A DNA stretch of 64,000 nucleotides from positions 1,054,001 to 1,118,000 of the forward strand of contig BLAL01000261.1 of NCBI GenBank assembly GCA_015698045.1. Direction: 5' to 3'. Within the stretch, counting starts at the first letter, position 1, and each line of letters opens with the position of its first letter. The position numbers and the translations under genes were made by a program. Below the pieces are notes generated by a model. It saw only the letters and a list, made by a program, of their open reading frames with translations. It was not told where the DNA came from and made no database searches. The DNA comes from Rhizophagus clarus (lineage: Eukaryota; Glomeromycota; Glomeromycetes; Glomerales; Glomeraceae). Shown here in pieces: positions 48,151 through 59,464 of this stretch.

Positions 48151-49724
48151 ATAAATACTACATCACGAGTACTTTTTTTTCCACTATAAAACCGGATGCT
48201 GCGCATTTGCTGCGTCTATGACAACAGCAAATAGCTAAGTACGTTTGTGCTATATAAAACACCAATTACTTATTTATCCGAATCTTTCAATCTTTTAAAT
48301 TAACACAAATAAAGATTTTTTAATGTGCAAATAGCAGATTTACCAGGATATTCCTGCCAAAATATTTGAACAATAGTTCTGTCATTCAATTGGAATTAAG
48401 TAATATAATTTTTATTCCTTTTTTGGAATGAATATTTGACGATAAGGGGTAAATTTGTTTTGGTTACAAATGCAAGAAACCTTAGTAGAACTTATTATCG
48501 CGTCAATAATTCTTTTTTAAAAAGTGTTAACAAATAATCCTTTCAAAAAAAACCTTATATTAATTATTGTAGGCTAAATATGTATTCATTTTATGTAAAA
48601 AAAAAAAAAAGAATTCTTTTTTTTCACTTTCACTTGAACTTTAAGATTGGTTGAATCATCAAATATTAGTTGCAATGATATTTCTTCTTTCAATATGAAC
48701 CGATCAGGAATTTCAATAAATCTTGGATTATTCAATAAAAAAATTTTTTATTTTCTTATTTTTTTTCTTTTTATTTTAATGTACATATACATATAATTTA
48801 TTTATTTTTAATTTTATTTATTTATTTTATTAATCTTTTTTTATAAAATGTAAAAGAACAAATTTGGTTCACAATTAACAACAAAATATAAACCAGGAAA
48901 GAAAAAGAAATAAAAAAAAAAAAACGTTTCTTTTGAAACGACAATCTTTTTTGATCCTAAACAAAATAGTTAATAGTTATTTATAGATCATAAAAAACTG
49001 CAACTGGTACTCGTGTTTCAATATTATTCGTTTGTATCACGAGTTCCCAGTTCATTAAGATCAGAAAGACTAACACAGATATAGTACAGAATTATATATA
49101 GATGAACATATGAATAAGGAATTATTATGAATAAAGGGTAACCGAATATTGTTAAAATTACAATTGAAATTTTTCAAAGGGAATTTTTTTTTTCCTAGCC
49201 CTTTTTTTTAATAATTTTCTTAATAAGGACAAGTTAATTTCCATTTTTAATAATTGATTTACAATTTGTTTGTTGATTTTGAAAAAAAAAAATCCCCTAA
49301 AAGCTCATTTATTTGCCACATTTGCCACTTTTATATTGTATTTATCCTTAAAAAAGCATGTTCCCGATCCGTTTGTTTCCCTTTTTTTTTTTTAATTTAA
49401 GCAAAAAAAAAAAATTTTTTTTTTTAACAATAGATGGTTTAAATGGACAACAGGAACAAAACCTATTCAAACAATAAAAAGGTAAATCTCGGCTCATGAA
49501 TTTTGATGTTCAGTCATTTTGATCATCATTGGCGAATAAAAATTCAAACCAAAAGTAAAAGCTACTTTATATATTTATATATATCAAATATGCATTGTGG
49601 CAAATTTGTAGGCTATAATCCGTTTAAATCGCATATATGGAATATATGTTAATAACAGCAGATTGTGTTGGAAAAAAAAAAAAAAAAAAAAAAATTTTTT
49701 TTTATTTATTTATTTATTTCTTTC

Positions 49725-49756
<32 letters not shown>

Positions 49757-50946
49757 TGTTATTTTATTATATAACTATTATGTTATGCTTACTTTAAACT
49801 TATCGTTTTATCAAATTTTACTTTCAAACAAACACATATATATTTATATTTATATTCGGGTTTATTATGTATGTAAGTAAGTAAAATGTAACATTTTATT
49901 TGACCGATTTTATTTCTGAAGGGGATAACAGGGATAACAGGGGGGTGATTTTCACGGGTTTATTAAGGGTTTATGTTTACAAATTACTATGAAATGCACC
50001 GTGAAATCACACCCGTTGCTTTTATTTATTTATTTATCTTTATTACTATTATAACTTACTCTATTCAAACTGTCAATTATTTAGAGTAATGATCTCCTCA
50101 ATTTTTTTTTAATAGAAGGCAATCAACAAAAAAAAAAAAAAAAAATAATGTGTGAATCTCTACTGTAAAACTGAGATTATATAAAAGTATAGCATTAATG
50201 TAAGTTTTGATTTATATTTTATTTTATTTTATTTCATTATATTAAAATAAAATAAATAAAAATTTTTTTTTTTTTTTTCAATTGAAATCTCGATTATAAA
50301 AGGACCACCATCCATGAGTTCAAAGCTTGCTTCTTGCCTTTTGAGCTTTGGTGAGTTCAGCCAAGCCCTCCACGTTCGATCGTGAACCCGTTTACAAAAT
50401 ATTAACGACCTTTGTTACCTTTATCATCCATTTCTATTTTATTCCTTATTTGTTCCTTTCACATATTTGACGAAATTTTTTTTACTATAATGATAAATTA
50501 ATGTTTCAAAAAAAATTATTTTTTTTTTTTTCACACTTTAAACTGCTTTTTGCATTAACATACATCGCACGTTTTAACGAATAACAAATTAAGAAAATTC
50601 TTTTTTCTTTTAAAAAACAAAAAAAAAAATTTTTTTTTTTTTTTTATCTCCAATTTGTTTCTTTTAAGAATAAAGAACACTCCTGATAAATATTTTTTTA
50701 CTGGTCGACAAATAATTCCCCACAATCCCTAATAAAGTATTTATCTTACGATCCAAAAAAAATAAAATTTCTCCGAATTTAATATTTTACTTATCTTTTT
50801 GTTTCATTATTCCAAATTTATTAATAAATAATTATATGTACATATAAAAAAAAAAAAAAAAAAAAAAAACAATTGTAACTTATTTCGTCTTATATACATA
50901 ACAAATATTTGTATAACGGGTTCAAAAAAAAAAAAAAAAAAAAAGA

Positions 50947-50955
50947 TATAAAAAG
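50947..50955 (+). promoter_or_regulatory. TATA box candidate for the Ser-rich protein gene
   Basis: TATAAAAAG stands about 170 bases before the start codon at 51116. It is followed by a pyrimidine-rich leader. It is placed by sequence only. Confidence 0.45.
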
Positions 50956-51115
50956 CCCCTTTCCTTTTGCCACAGAAATTTTTTTTATTTTTAACGTTTT
51001 ATCTTTGCAAAAATTTATAATATAATATCCTTTACTTTTATTTTTTTTTTTAACGAACCTTAATAATTATATATCTCTCTTCGCTTTTTTAATAACGTCG
51101 ATCCAACAATCAGTC

Positions 51116-51481
51116 ATGTCTTCAATTGATCATCAAAAAACCAAAAAATCCGACACCATGAATGTTAATAAATCAAACACTACCACTGATCAGCGAAAGA
51201 GAAAGAATAATAATTTTCGCATTTTCATGAACGCAACAATGCAATTACTTTCTTCTCCACCAACTTCTCCTACTACCATCAATTCCTCGGATTTTTGCTC
51301 TTCACCTTCCTCTGTCAATTCAAATGAATCGTCCTATTTTTCATTTCCGGAATTTGAAATTTATGATGAAATAACTAACAATAGTGCTCAAAGAGAAGTT
51401 GATGATGATATGGTAGTTCAAATGGAACGATTCGACGAAATGTATGTTAACGGAGTACGATTACCTTTTCGACAGATCTAA
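51116..51481 (+). CDS. Small Ser/Asn-rich protein, function unknown
   Basis: 121 aa in one exon. The N-terminal half is Lys/Asn/Thr-rich (QRKRKNNNFRIFMNATMQLL). A Ser/Pro stretch follows (SSPPTSPTTINSSDFCSSPS), then an acidic, more ordered C-terminus (DDDMVVQMERFDEMYVNG, RLPFRQI). It has no signal peptide or membrane segment. The composition and third-base pattern are unlike the surrounding poly(A)/poly(T) DNA, and a TATA box lies upstream, so I take it as a real gene. SSPPTSP and similar sites could be phosphorylated by proline-directed kinases; this is inferred. I do not recognise a family. Confidence 0.6.
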   Translation: MSSIDHQKTKKSDTMNVNKSNTTTDQRKRKNNNFRIFMNATMQLLSSPPTSPTTINSSDFCSSPSSVNSNESSYFSFPEFEIYDEITNNSAQREVDDDMVVQMERFDEMYVNGVRLPFRQI

Positions 51482-53726
51482 AAAGATATATATAATTTAT
51501 TAATAATGACTTTTTATATTATTATTATAAATTTTTGCAAAAAAAAAATATCTAAAAAAAAAAAATCTAAAAAAAAAAAATCAAAAAAAAAAAAAATGTT
51601 ATATTATTAATTATTTCTGTGAAAAATTTTAATGTTTTTATTATTTTTTTTTTTTTTTTATTTTAATTCCTTTTTTTTTTTTCGAGGAAAAATCCTTTTT
51701 ATCCCCAAATTTTTTTACGATTTTTTCTTTAATATATTCAAAAAAAAAAAAAAAATGGCGACATTTTTTTTTCTTTTAAATCACCAATGGCTGGTAATAA
51801 CCACTTATGTTTTTTTATATATATATGACAAAAAAAAAACGTTGTCGGAGGCAAAAAATCGAAACATTTTTTTAAGATTGATCAAACACGTTTGATTAAT
51901 TTTAAATCGGATAATAATAATTAATTAATATACATCATTTTTTTTTTTTTTTGGAATAAAAAAAAAAAAAAAAAGAGAACGAATGTTTTATTATATATTT
52001 TTTTTTTCGATTTACGATACGAATTCTTAAACGAACATTTCGAACGGACTCGAACGGACTTTTTTTTTTTCTAATAATTTTCGGACGGTCAATTTACAAT
52101 TTGAATTCAAACATGGAAGAAATTTAAAAAAAAAAAACCCAAAAAAAAAGTTATCCAAATGTCTATCTGTTATTCGGTCTTTTTTTAAACAGATCATTCT
52201 GTTTAATTATTTTTAATGATTAATGATGATTAAATACGTTATATAACAAACCCCGCTCTTAGAACTTGAAACAGTATATAATTTTACCAAAAATGAACAT
52301 TTTATTTTTTTTTTTTAACCTTTAAATTTGTTCCTAATCAACTTGGCCTTTCATTTTTTTTTCTTACCTAAAAAAATTTGTTTTTTTTTGAATCGAAATT
52401 TTCTTTTCTTTTTTTTTTTCGATAATGTTAATTTTTCTTTTTCTTTTTCGTATTTATTTTTTTTTTTTTATTTTTAATTTTTCTTTCGCTTTTACCAATT
52501 AATTTTTCGCTTTTTTTTTCTGCTTTTTTTTCGTTGTGTTGTATAGTATATGTAAAAAAGAAAAACAATTAAGCACAAAAAACCTCTTTAAAATAACCAA
52601 ACAAATTATGTTAAAAAAAAAATTTATAATTATTTAAATTTTTTTTTTTTTTTTTGTGATAATAAATATTATGAGTTACGTAAAAATAAAATTAATTTTT
52701 TTTTTTTGAAACGTGAAAAAAAAAAAAAATAATTTTTTTTTTTTAAATTATTACGAAAATGGCATTTAATTTGTGAAAAAAAACCGGATGAGTATTGTTT
52801 ATTGAAAAGGTTAGTGTGAGAATTAAAGAAATGGAATTGGAAAGATTTTGATCGCACGGGCCCTAAAAAACCGATTAAAATGTTTTTGCCCACTCTGAGG
52901 GCAAAAAAATATCATGATTGTGGCGTAAATCGAAACAATGAATTAAACGATTATTATCTCGAAAAAAACAAGTATCTATTAATAATGTAAACAAAGTTTG
53001 AAAGTTAGACAATTATAAAAATATAAATAAATATTCATGGCGAAAATTACAGACCGAATCAAGAAAAGACTCCATATGAAAACTTAAAGAACGCCTAAAA
53101 TCGATAAGCATGCACAGACCATTTGAGGTTACTTGTGAAAAGTCTTTTAACAATTGATTAAAATGAACCATGTGTTTTTTGTAGAATAAAAGAATTCTAG
53201 AACGTTTTCGTTTGTTTAATAAGTTTAATCTAAAAAAAAAATAATTTTAGACGGGGATAATTTTTTTCCCGTCTAAAATTACTGCGCCGCGTGAAATGTT
53301 TGTTTCTTTTAGAGCAAAATTTTTATGGAATTTTTTATTAAAAAAAAAAAAAAATTCTAATGATAAAATCACGGAAAGAGAATTTCATTTTATTTGTTTT
53401 CAAAAATACAACCTTTATAATCTGCAATCAAATCAACAAAATTGCAAGTAATTTTTTTGCTGAAAAATATTAAAATAATAATTATATCACTACATTTAGG
53501 GACAAATAAATTTATGGTTGTATCAGAAACATTTAATTTTAATTTTATCAAAACCAATTAAAAGACTATTTGTTTAATTGAACTTATTAAATAAAAAAAA
53601 ATCATGTGATTTATTTAACATTTTTGCATATAACTTTTAGTTTGTTCCAGCATTACCAATTAAAAAAATTAGAAATTAACATGCAATCAGGGTATGTGCG
53701 AAAATTAGTTACTTTTTTTTTTTTTG
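51482..53726. other. Intergenic, many homopolymer runs
   Basis: No gene seen. It includes the 3' region of the Ser-rich gene and the hairpin at 53243-53280. Confidence 0.4.
53243..53280. other. Perfect 13-bp stem hairpin
   Basis: AATTTTAGACGGG and CCCGTCTAAAATT are exact complements separated by a 12-base T-rich loop. It lies in non-coding DNA and might be a relic of a small inverted-repeat element. Confidence 0.6.
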
Positions 53727-54055
53727 TGACGGTTTCACCTTTATCCTACTTTAATTCCGGGAGTGCTAATCTGCCAATACCTGTTGCTTTTTTTTGCGAT
53801 TTGTGACGGTTTCACCCTCAACCTGCTTAATTCTGGGAGTGACCAATCTGCGAATGAGCGAAGAGTACCTGTTGTTTTTTTTGCGACAGTTTCACCCTTG
53901 ACCTACTAAATTCCTGGAGTGACAAATCTGCGAATGAGCGATGAGTACCTGTTGCTTTTTTTTTGCGACGGTTTTACCCTTAACCTGCTAAATTCCTGGA
54001 GTGCGAATGAGCGACGGGTACTAATTGCTAATGTTTCGCCCTTAACCTGCTTAAG
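53727..54055. repeat. Tandem repeat, about 80-bp unit, 4 to 5 copies
   Basis: Copies begin near 53727, 53804, 53885 and 53966, with a partial one at about 54032. The unit contains GCGACGGTTTCACCCTTAAC, CTGCTAAATTCCTGGAGTG, ACAAATCTGCGAATGAGCGA and GAGTACCTGTTG, then a T run. It is markedly more G+C-rich than its surroundings. No function recognised. Confidence 0.75.
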
Positions 54056-54919
54056 CTGATACTCCTTTAAACATTAATTTAAATTTCTGATTAGTTAAAA
54101 AGTTGTGTTGCAAAGATAAATCCAGTTTAAAAGTTTACATTCGTCGGACGTATTAAATGCGGTTTGGTATATCCAAGTTTCGTTGGTGTGTCAAATTCGT
54201 ATTCGTTGGCGTGAAATTCACATGATCAATCAAAACAAGAATTTTAGCAAGTTTTTAAAAAATGTCTGTAATTAAACTTGAATGATACTTGACTTCTTTC
54301 GACACAGCCATAAATCTATCTTTAATTTTTTTAAATGAATATTAATTAACATTTATAACTTTTCTTCCCAAAAAATTATTACCCGCATCCTCAATTCACC
54401 TATTAGATAATACCCGCTAACTTTTCGCGTATAACAACTTAACAAACCGATTCAACAAAACGACTTCTTCCGTTTTCCGTCGAATAGTAATCAGAGGAAG
54501 AAAATTTGACCGCCAACCCGAATGGGCGCCAGATTAAGAATTGGATGATTTTTTTCCTTGTACTAATAAAATATGATTATTGGTTAAAAAACAATCATTC
54601 GACATGATGATTTTTTTTACTATACCAATTTTATAACAACCATTTTAAAAGACTAATCAAATATTTAATACTCTCTTAATATGCTTTTTCTTTTTTCAAT
54701 GTATCGAACTAATTTGATACGATTTTATTTACAACAAAAAACAATAAAATTGATATTTAATATGTATATATATGCAGTATAATTTTTCAAAACAAAAAAA
54801 TACATTCATAACTAAAAATTGAAATATGCAAAAATGCAATAAAGGTAATAATACTCATAGATATATGGATATTTATATTTCATAGGTATGTGTATATTTT
54901 ATAAGTTAATAATAATTTT
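54056..54919. other. Intergenic, 3' side of the bZIP gene
   Basis: AT-rich, no gene. The last 150 bases probably include the 3' untranslated region of the bZIP gene, with A+T-rich AATAAA-like words on the minus strand. Confidence 0.4.
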
Positions 54920-55945
54920 CTACTTATTATTATTATTACTATTATTATTAATCTTACTTATTAACCTTTCATGAGCTTCAGTCAAACGATGTTCCAACAT
55001 TCTAACTCTAGCTTCTTTTTCGGCATTCTTATCTTCTAACCCTTTCTTTTCACTTTCCAATACAGCAATACGAGTTTGAAGTTCAATATTTTCGTTCTTG
55101 AGTATCGTTACTTCTTTCTCAAGGCCTTCCATTTTCTTAACCTTTCGAAGTCGACTTCTACGTGCAGCATCCGTATTCTTGGCACGTTTCAAAGCCAACT
55201 CATCAGCCATGACTTGTGGATCTCTTTCCATTTCATTAACAGACCTCTTACGACTACGAGTTCTTACTGAAGTTGTTAATGGAGAAGTGGATGCTGAAGA
55301 CGCAACGGTGGAAGAGATTATTGGAGAGTTAACGTTCGAAAAAGTTGATAAAATAGAAGGTGATGCAGATGAAGAGCGAACATTATTATCAGTCGAAGTA
55401 ACGTCAGTTGACCATGGAATATTAAGGGCAGGTGAAAGAGCAGGTGAAAGTGTAGGAATAGCAGATAAAGGTGGATCATCAACGGGGATCGTCACAGAAG
55501 GTACCGAAGGTACAGAAAATGGTCTTGAAGCCGTGTTAGAAGAATTATGGTCGTTGGTGAGATCAGGGAAAAAGCCAACAGCAGGATCAAGAGATGGACT
55601 TGACATAAAAGGAGCATTGAAAAGAGGAGAATCGTTCAAATCGTGAGGAGTAGAGATACCATCAAATGAAAGAGCTGGTGTAGTTATTGAAGAAGTCAAC
55701 TCGGGAGAGAAATCATAGGTTTGAGCCTCTAAATTGAAAAGATCATTCGCAACGAGGAGGTCGTTTCCAGCGACAAGATTGTACAACTCAATGAAATCGG
55801 AGGAGTCTTGGGGAGACCCAGTTGACGCGGGGTCAACGCATTGAACGAAACCTTGATATTGAGACATCATGTTGACTTTATTATTGTTGTTGGAGTCGTC
55901 GCAGGGAGTGATGATTTTGTTTGATGTTTTAGGTGTAGATACCAT
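54920..55945 (-). CDS. GCN4/CPC1-like bZIP transcription factor
   Basis: 341 aa, single exon. The basic region KRAKNTDAARRSRLRKVKKM carries the N-x7-R signature (NTDAARRSR, from residue 257) in the form typical of GCN4/CPC1. Leucines follow at heptad spacing at about 275, 282, 289, 296, 303 and 317, so the zipper is longer than in yeast Gcn4. The N-terminal 220 residues are acidic and Ser/Pro/Thr-rich (SPELTSSITTPALSFDGIST), consistent with an activation region. The family switches on amino-acid biosynthesis genes under starvation by binding TGACTCA-type sites as dimers. The leader contains upstream open reading frames, so translation is probably regulated as for GCN4. The C-terminal Asn run is low complexity. 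This annotation would be wrong only at the level of the bZIP subfamily. Confidence 0.82.
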   Translation of the reverse strand: MVSTPKTSNKIITPCDDSNNNNKVNMMSQYQGFVQCVDPASTGSPQDSSDFIELYNLVAGNDLLVANDLFNLEAQTYDFSPELTSSITTPALSFDGISTPHDLNDSPLFNAPFMSSPSLDPAVGFFPDLTNDHNSSNTASRPFSVPSVPSVTIPVDDPPLSAIPTLSPALSPALNIPWSTDVTSTDNNVRSSSASPSILSTFSNVNSPIISSTVASSASTSPLTTSVRTRSRKRSVNEMERDPQVMADELALKRAKNTDAARRSRLRKVKKMEGLEKEVTILKNENIELQTRIAVLESEKKGLEDKNAEKEARVRMLEHRLTEAHERLISKINNNSNNNNK

Positions 55946-56171
55946 AATTATTATTATTTTTTTTTTTTTTTTTAAACTATATTAAATATTTTTTTTTTTT
56001 TAAAAGATTTTAAACTATAGAGAAAGAAAAAGAAAAAAGATCTTGATTTTGTTTGTACTAAGAAGATAATAAAGACTTAACCTCCTAAATAATAGGTGAA
56101 AATTTTTTTTTTTATATTTTGTGGCTTATTAATTTGATTAAAAAAGAGAAGTTTGGAGATTAAGATTATTT

Positions 56172-56261
56172 TCAACGAAAAGGTATTGTATTACGTATAA
56201 AATACGGTTGATTAAGGAACACATTTTGAAAAGTTAGAGGGTTGTTAAAAAGAGCAGCCAT
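56172..56261 (-). promoter_or_regulatory. uORF of 29 codons upstream of the bZIP gene
   Basis: It starts ATG at 56261 (context AAAATGG: AAA before, G after) and encodes MAALFNNPLTFQ and so on to a TGA at 56174-56172, 226 bases before the main start codon. A second ATG in the +1 frame inside it (56224) opens a 28-codon frame ending at 56138. There is no further upstream ATG between 56138 and the main start. Confidence 0.55.
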
Positions 56262-56354
56262 TTTGTAGGCAAGCCGAAAAAATTGGTTAAAAAAGAAAAA
56301 TTTTAAAAAATATTATTGTGTACTAAAATCAAAGCGAAAGCTTTGAGAAAAGAT

Positions 56355-56372
56355 TTAGACGGAGAAAGCCAT
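56355..56372 (-). promoter_or_regulatory. Short uORF of 5 codons upstream of the bZIP gene
   Basis: ATG GCT TTC TCC GTC TAA encodes MAFSV. It lies 93 bases upstream of the longer uORF. The short-then-long order is that of GCN4 and ATF4 leaders. Whether the transcript starts far enough upstream is not known from sequence. Confidence 0.5.
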
Positions 56373-56737
56373 TGTGAAGAAAGTAAAAAAAAAAAATTTA
56401 TACTAAAATATATCAACCAATAAAATAAAATAATTAAATAATAAAAATAACGACTTGTGCGGCGATATAAAAAATTTTTTTTTTTTTTTATATTCGAGAG
56501 AAAAATCAAAAGTCAAAATACTTTTCTTTTTTTTTATATATATTTAATATATTATTTTTGTATGGTTGTAAAGAGGAAAAAAGGGGGGGGAATTTTTCTA
56601 ATGATTTGATGTTTCTTCACTATCACAGAAAATATATTTTTCTTTTTGAAAAAAAATTTTTTTTAAAAAAAATTTGGTTTTTTTGGGGCGTCGCCTAGTT
56701 ATATGAGGGATGAAAAAAAAAATTTCAGTCATAATTC

Positions 56738-56751
56738 ACGTCATTGATTGG
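56738..56751 (-). promoter_or_regulatory. CRE-like half site and CCAAT box upstream of the bZIP gene
   Basis: On the minus strand CCAAT (56751-56747) is followed closely by ATGACGT (56744-56738), a CRE/ATF-type site. It is about 365 bases upstream of the first uORF. A promoter role is inferred from motif and distance. Confidence 0.35.
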
Positions 56752-57507
56752 ATGACCACCAAATATTATGCATGCCCCGTAAAAAGATTAGCCAATTAAT
56801 TGCTATGTAATACATTTTCGGCGGCTATATCCCGTTATATACGAGGATCAAATTATTTACTATTTCACATTCTATTTAGACGTGCAGAAATGCAATTGCT
56901 ACGAAACACAAGGCGGTGCTGTGTTATCCATCAAAAAGATTTTCTTAAAAAATAGAGTTTGTGATAGTATAAGTTCTCCGAAGTTTTTCGGAAATACCTT
57001 GTCAAATACGGAGAATTTAAAAGAATGTTTCCAATTCTATTTTAATAAAAGTTCGTTATACTCTGGAGAAATACTAAGAAAAAAAGAAGAAAGGAAAAAA
57101 GAGAATAAAGAAAAAAAAAAAAAAAATGCAAAAAGCGCCAATACACATATGATATAATCGCTAAAATTGAATCGGGTAACAGAAAGTATTTACCATAAAT
57201 TAATAATAAAATTGCATTGTACAATAAAAATTATGGATAAGAAAAATAATATATTTTTTGGTGACACTATTCTATCCTTACGTAGGGAACAATATTAATA
57301 GAAGTAAATGAACCGCAGCCTTTTTGATCCATTTAATAAATTTCATTATCACATGTATCACATGAATAACAAACACACCAGGGATAAATCTATTTTTAGT
57401 AATAATTTGTCTTTTGTGTTTATTAAATTATTTATTATTTTAAAACATGTCACGGGATCAATTAATTTGACATCATATAAGCGTCACTAAACTATTCTAG
57501 TATTTCT
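56752..57507. other. Intergenic between bZIP and CAP genes
   Basis: No gene seen on either strand. The short open frame at 56882-57157 is lysine-rich through poly(A) and has no protein-like features. Confidence 0.4.
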
Positions 57508-58136
57508 TTATTCTTTAGCTAATCTTTTACGAAATAAACGTTTATTTTTTCTGCTATTATTTAATGGACTGCCGAAATCTTGAGTCCAATATTTTCCACC
57601 GCCAAAACCGACTCCTAAATTAGTAAACGCCTTATTAAGAATATTTTCACGATGACCGCTAGATCCCATCCAACTAATTTTGGTTAAAATGAAAATAATT
57701 TCGATTAAAATTTAAATTACAAAGTTAATTAACTTTAAATGGTACTCACGTTTGCATGACACGTGTTTCTTCATTCGAGCCAAATCCTTCAGCGATATTT
57801 TCTCCGGCATTACTAAAGTTATAACCTTCTGCTTTAATACGATCACCTAACGAACCAGCAGCATCATCGTGAGTAAGCGTATCAGTTTTAACCATGAAAT
57901 CAGTATGTTTTTGAGCTGCAGACATCAATTTACTAGAAGAAAAATTAAAATAAATTAATCTTTTACGAAATTTCTTAATTGAAGGTGGGTAAAAATATCT
58001 ACCTGTCTAAAGTGAGTGGTGAAGCTCCAACTTTTTTACGTTCATCGTTAACCAATTTTAGCATAAGATTTGGATCAAAGGCCAATGCCGTAGTAGTTAA
58101 AATAAGGAAAATACAAAATAATTTGATCGCTACCAT
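57508..58136 (-). CDS. Secreted CAP-superfamily (PR-1-like) protein, three exons
   Basis: Exons 58136-58003, 57932-57750 and 57673-57508 join in frame across introns of 70 and 76 nt (donors GTAGAT, GTGAGT) to give 160 aa. Residues 1-19 (MVAIKLFCIFLILTTTALA) are a signal peptide. The CAP fold is marked by LTHDD (His66), AGENIAEGF (Glu89), SSGHRENILN (His113) and KYWTQDFG, the residues that line the CAP cavity. The mature chain has no cysteine, unlike plant PR-1 proteins, and ends in a basic tail (RKNKRLFRKRLAKE). Secreted CAP proteins of fungi bind sterols or lipids and some act at host interfaces; for this one that is inference. A TATATAAA word lies about 200 bases upstream. Confidence 0.86.
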
Positions 58137-59464
58137 TTTTGTAAAGTTTGATATTAAAGAAAGTTATATATAGCTTTCAAAGCTATTTTTTAATAAAAGG
58201 GAGAAGGGTTAATGGTTAATGAAAAAAAGGAATGTGATTTATTATAGTCTTTCAAAGACTAAAGAGACTGAAGAAATTGAAGGAAGAAAACTTGGATTTG
58301 ACTATCGAATCTTGTAAAAAATTTTCGTAGCTTTTTTATATAAATTGATGATATGCACACATCGGTTAACACTTTGTGACCAAATTTGGTAAGGTATAAT
58401 TAAATATTTAATTATTTATACATTTTTTGCATAATTTTATTTTTTAGGAACACAATGTCAAAGCAAGAAAACTAATTAAATTCGTCAAATCATTCCTTAG
58501 AAATTTAATATGGAAATTAAGTACATGCAAAAGAGTTAAATAAATTGTTTCAAAAAAGATTCAAATTTAATCATTTAATTTGTTCGCTAAATAATTTATT
58601 AATTATAATGTTTTAATTGTTTAATAAAATAAGTAATCATGTTTAATAGAGGATATGTGCTCGGCCGTTCGGGCTCCTATCTGCATTATCCTATCTGCAT
58701 TATCCCGCCTGCATTAATATGATGATACGATATAATAAGTATAATACATTAAATGTTTGACAATCTAATATTTGGAAGTAAACATATTTTAGTTTCTCCG
58801 GATCACAGGTCAGGTCGTCGGACCGAATGACATAATTACCATAAATGGTAGGCACTTGAGAACAATTCAATTTCAACGACTACCCCTATATTAATAATTA
58901 ACATAGCTACGGCACGATAATATAGCCATTTATGTTAAGTAATTTCATTTATCTAAAATAAGTTTATTACGCAACGATAATTTGACTAAAATAAGTTTAT
59001 TATGCAACGATATAATTTTTTTTCGATACGGTACTGATTTATCAAAATTTTATACTGATAAGATTCTTATCTTTGAAATTATCTACTGTGAGTCACTTTT
59101 ATCACATTAGTATCAGAATGTATATATTATCACTATAGGAATTAAAAAAATTTACGAAACGTAATCAATCATGCGATCATACGTCAAAACAATTTATTAT
59201 ATGTTACTGTATCAATACAATAATTAGTCTATTTTTTATAAACAGGTGAAAAGATTGTGATTATACGTACAAGTACTAATATAATGGATCAAGTACCTGT
59301 GCGTATGTAAGAAATTACAGTATATACAAAAAATCATGACGGAAAAAGGAATGAGTAATTTCTAATTGACCATTTTCGCATTCCGTTATTAATCCATCTA
59401 ACTAATTATACAATCTATCTATCTAATTGAATACAAGAATACAAGAAAATGTTTAATTCCTAAT
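58137..59464. other. Leader and promoter of the CAP gene and intergenic DNA
   Basis: Two small palindromes with the same core, TAGCTTTCAAAGCTA (58167-58181) and AGTCTTTCAAAGACT (58247-58261), sit in the probable leader. A TATATAAA word is at 58337-58344. At about 58670-58720 CTATCTGCATTATCC is repeated two to three times. No other gene was seen. Confidence 0.4.

Larger units (their letters stand above)
42771..51115. other. Long intergenic region
   Basis: No convincing gene. It holds simple repeats listed separately, a G run with GAGAGAGAGA at about 44287-44310, TATAATATAGTATA-type words at about 44345-44400, and many A/T homopolymers. The duplicated word GGGATAACA lies at about 49922-49942. 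Confidence 0.4.

Noticed and set aside
49920-49946. GGGATAACAGGG resembles the core of the I-SceI homing endonuclease site
   Set aside because: Only the central 12 bases match and they arise from a tandem GGGATAACA duplication; no homing endonuclease or intron is near.
54980-55646. Open frame of 182 codons on the plus strand opposite the bZIP gene
   Set aside because: It is an antisense shadow of the bZIP coding frame; the sense frame has a clear domain.
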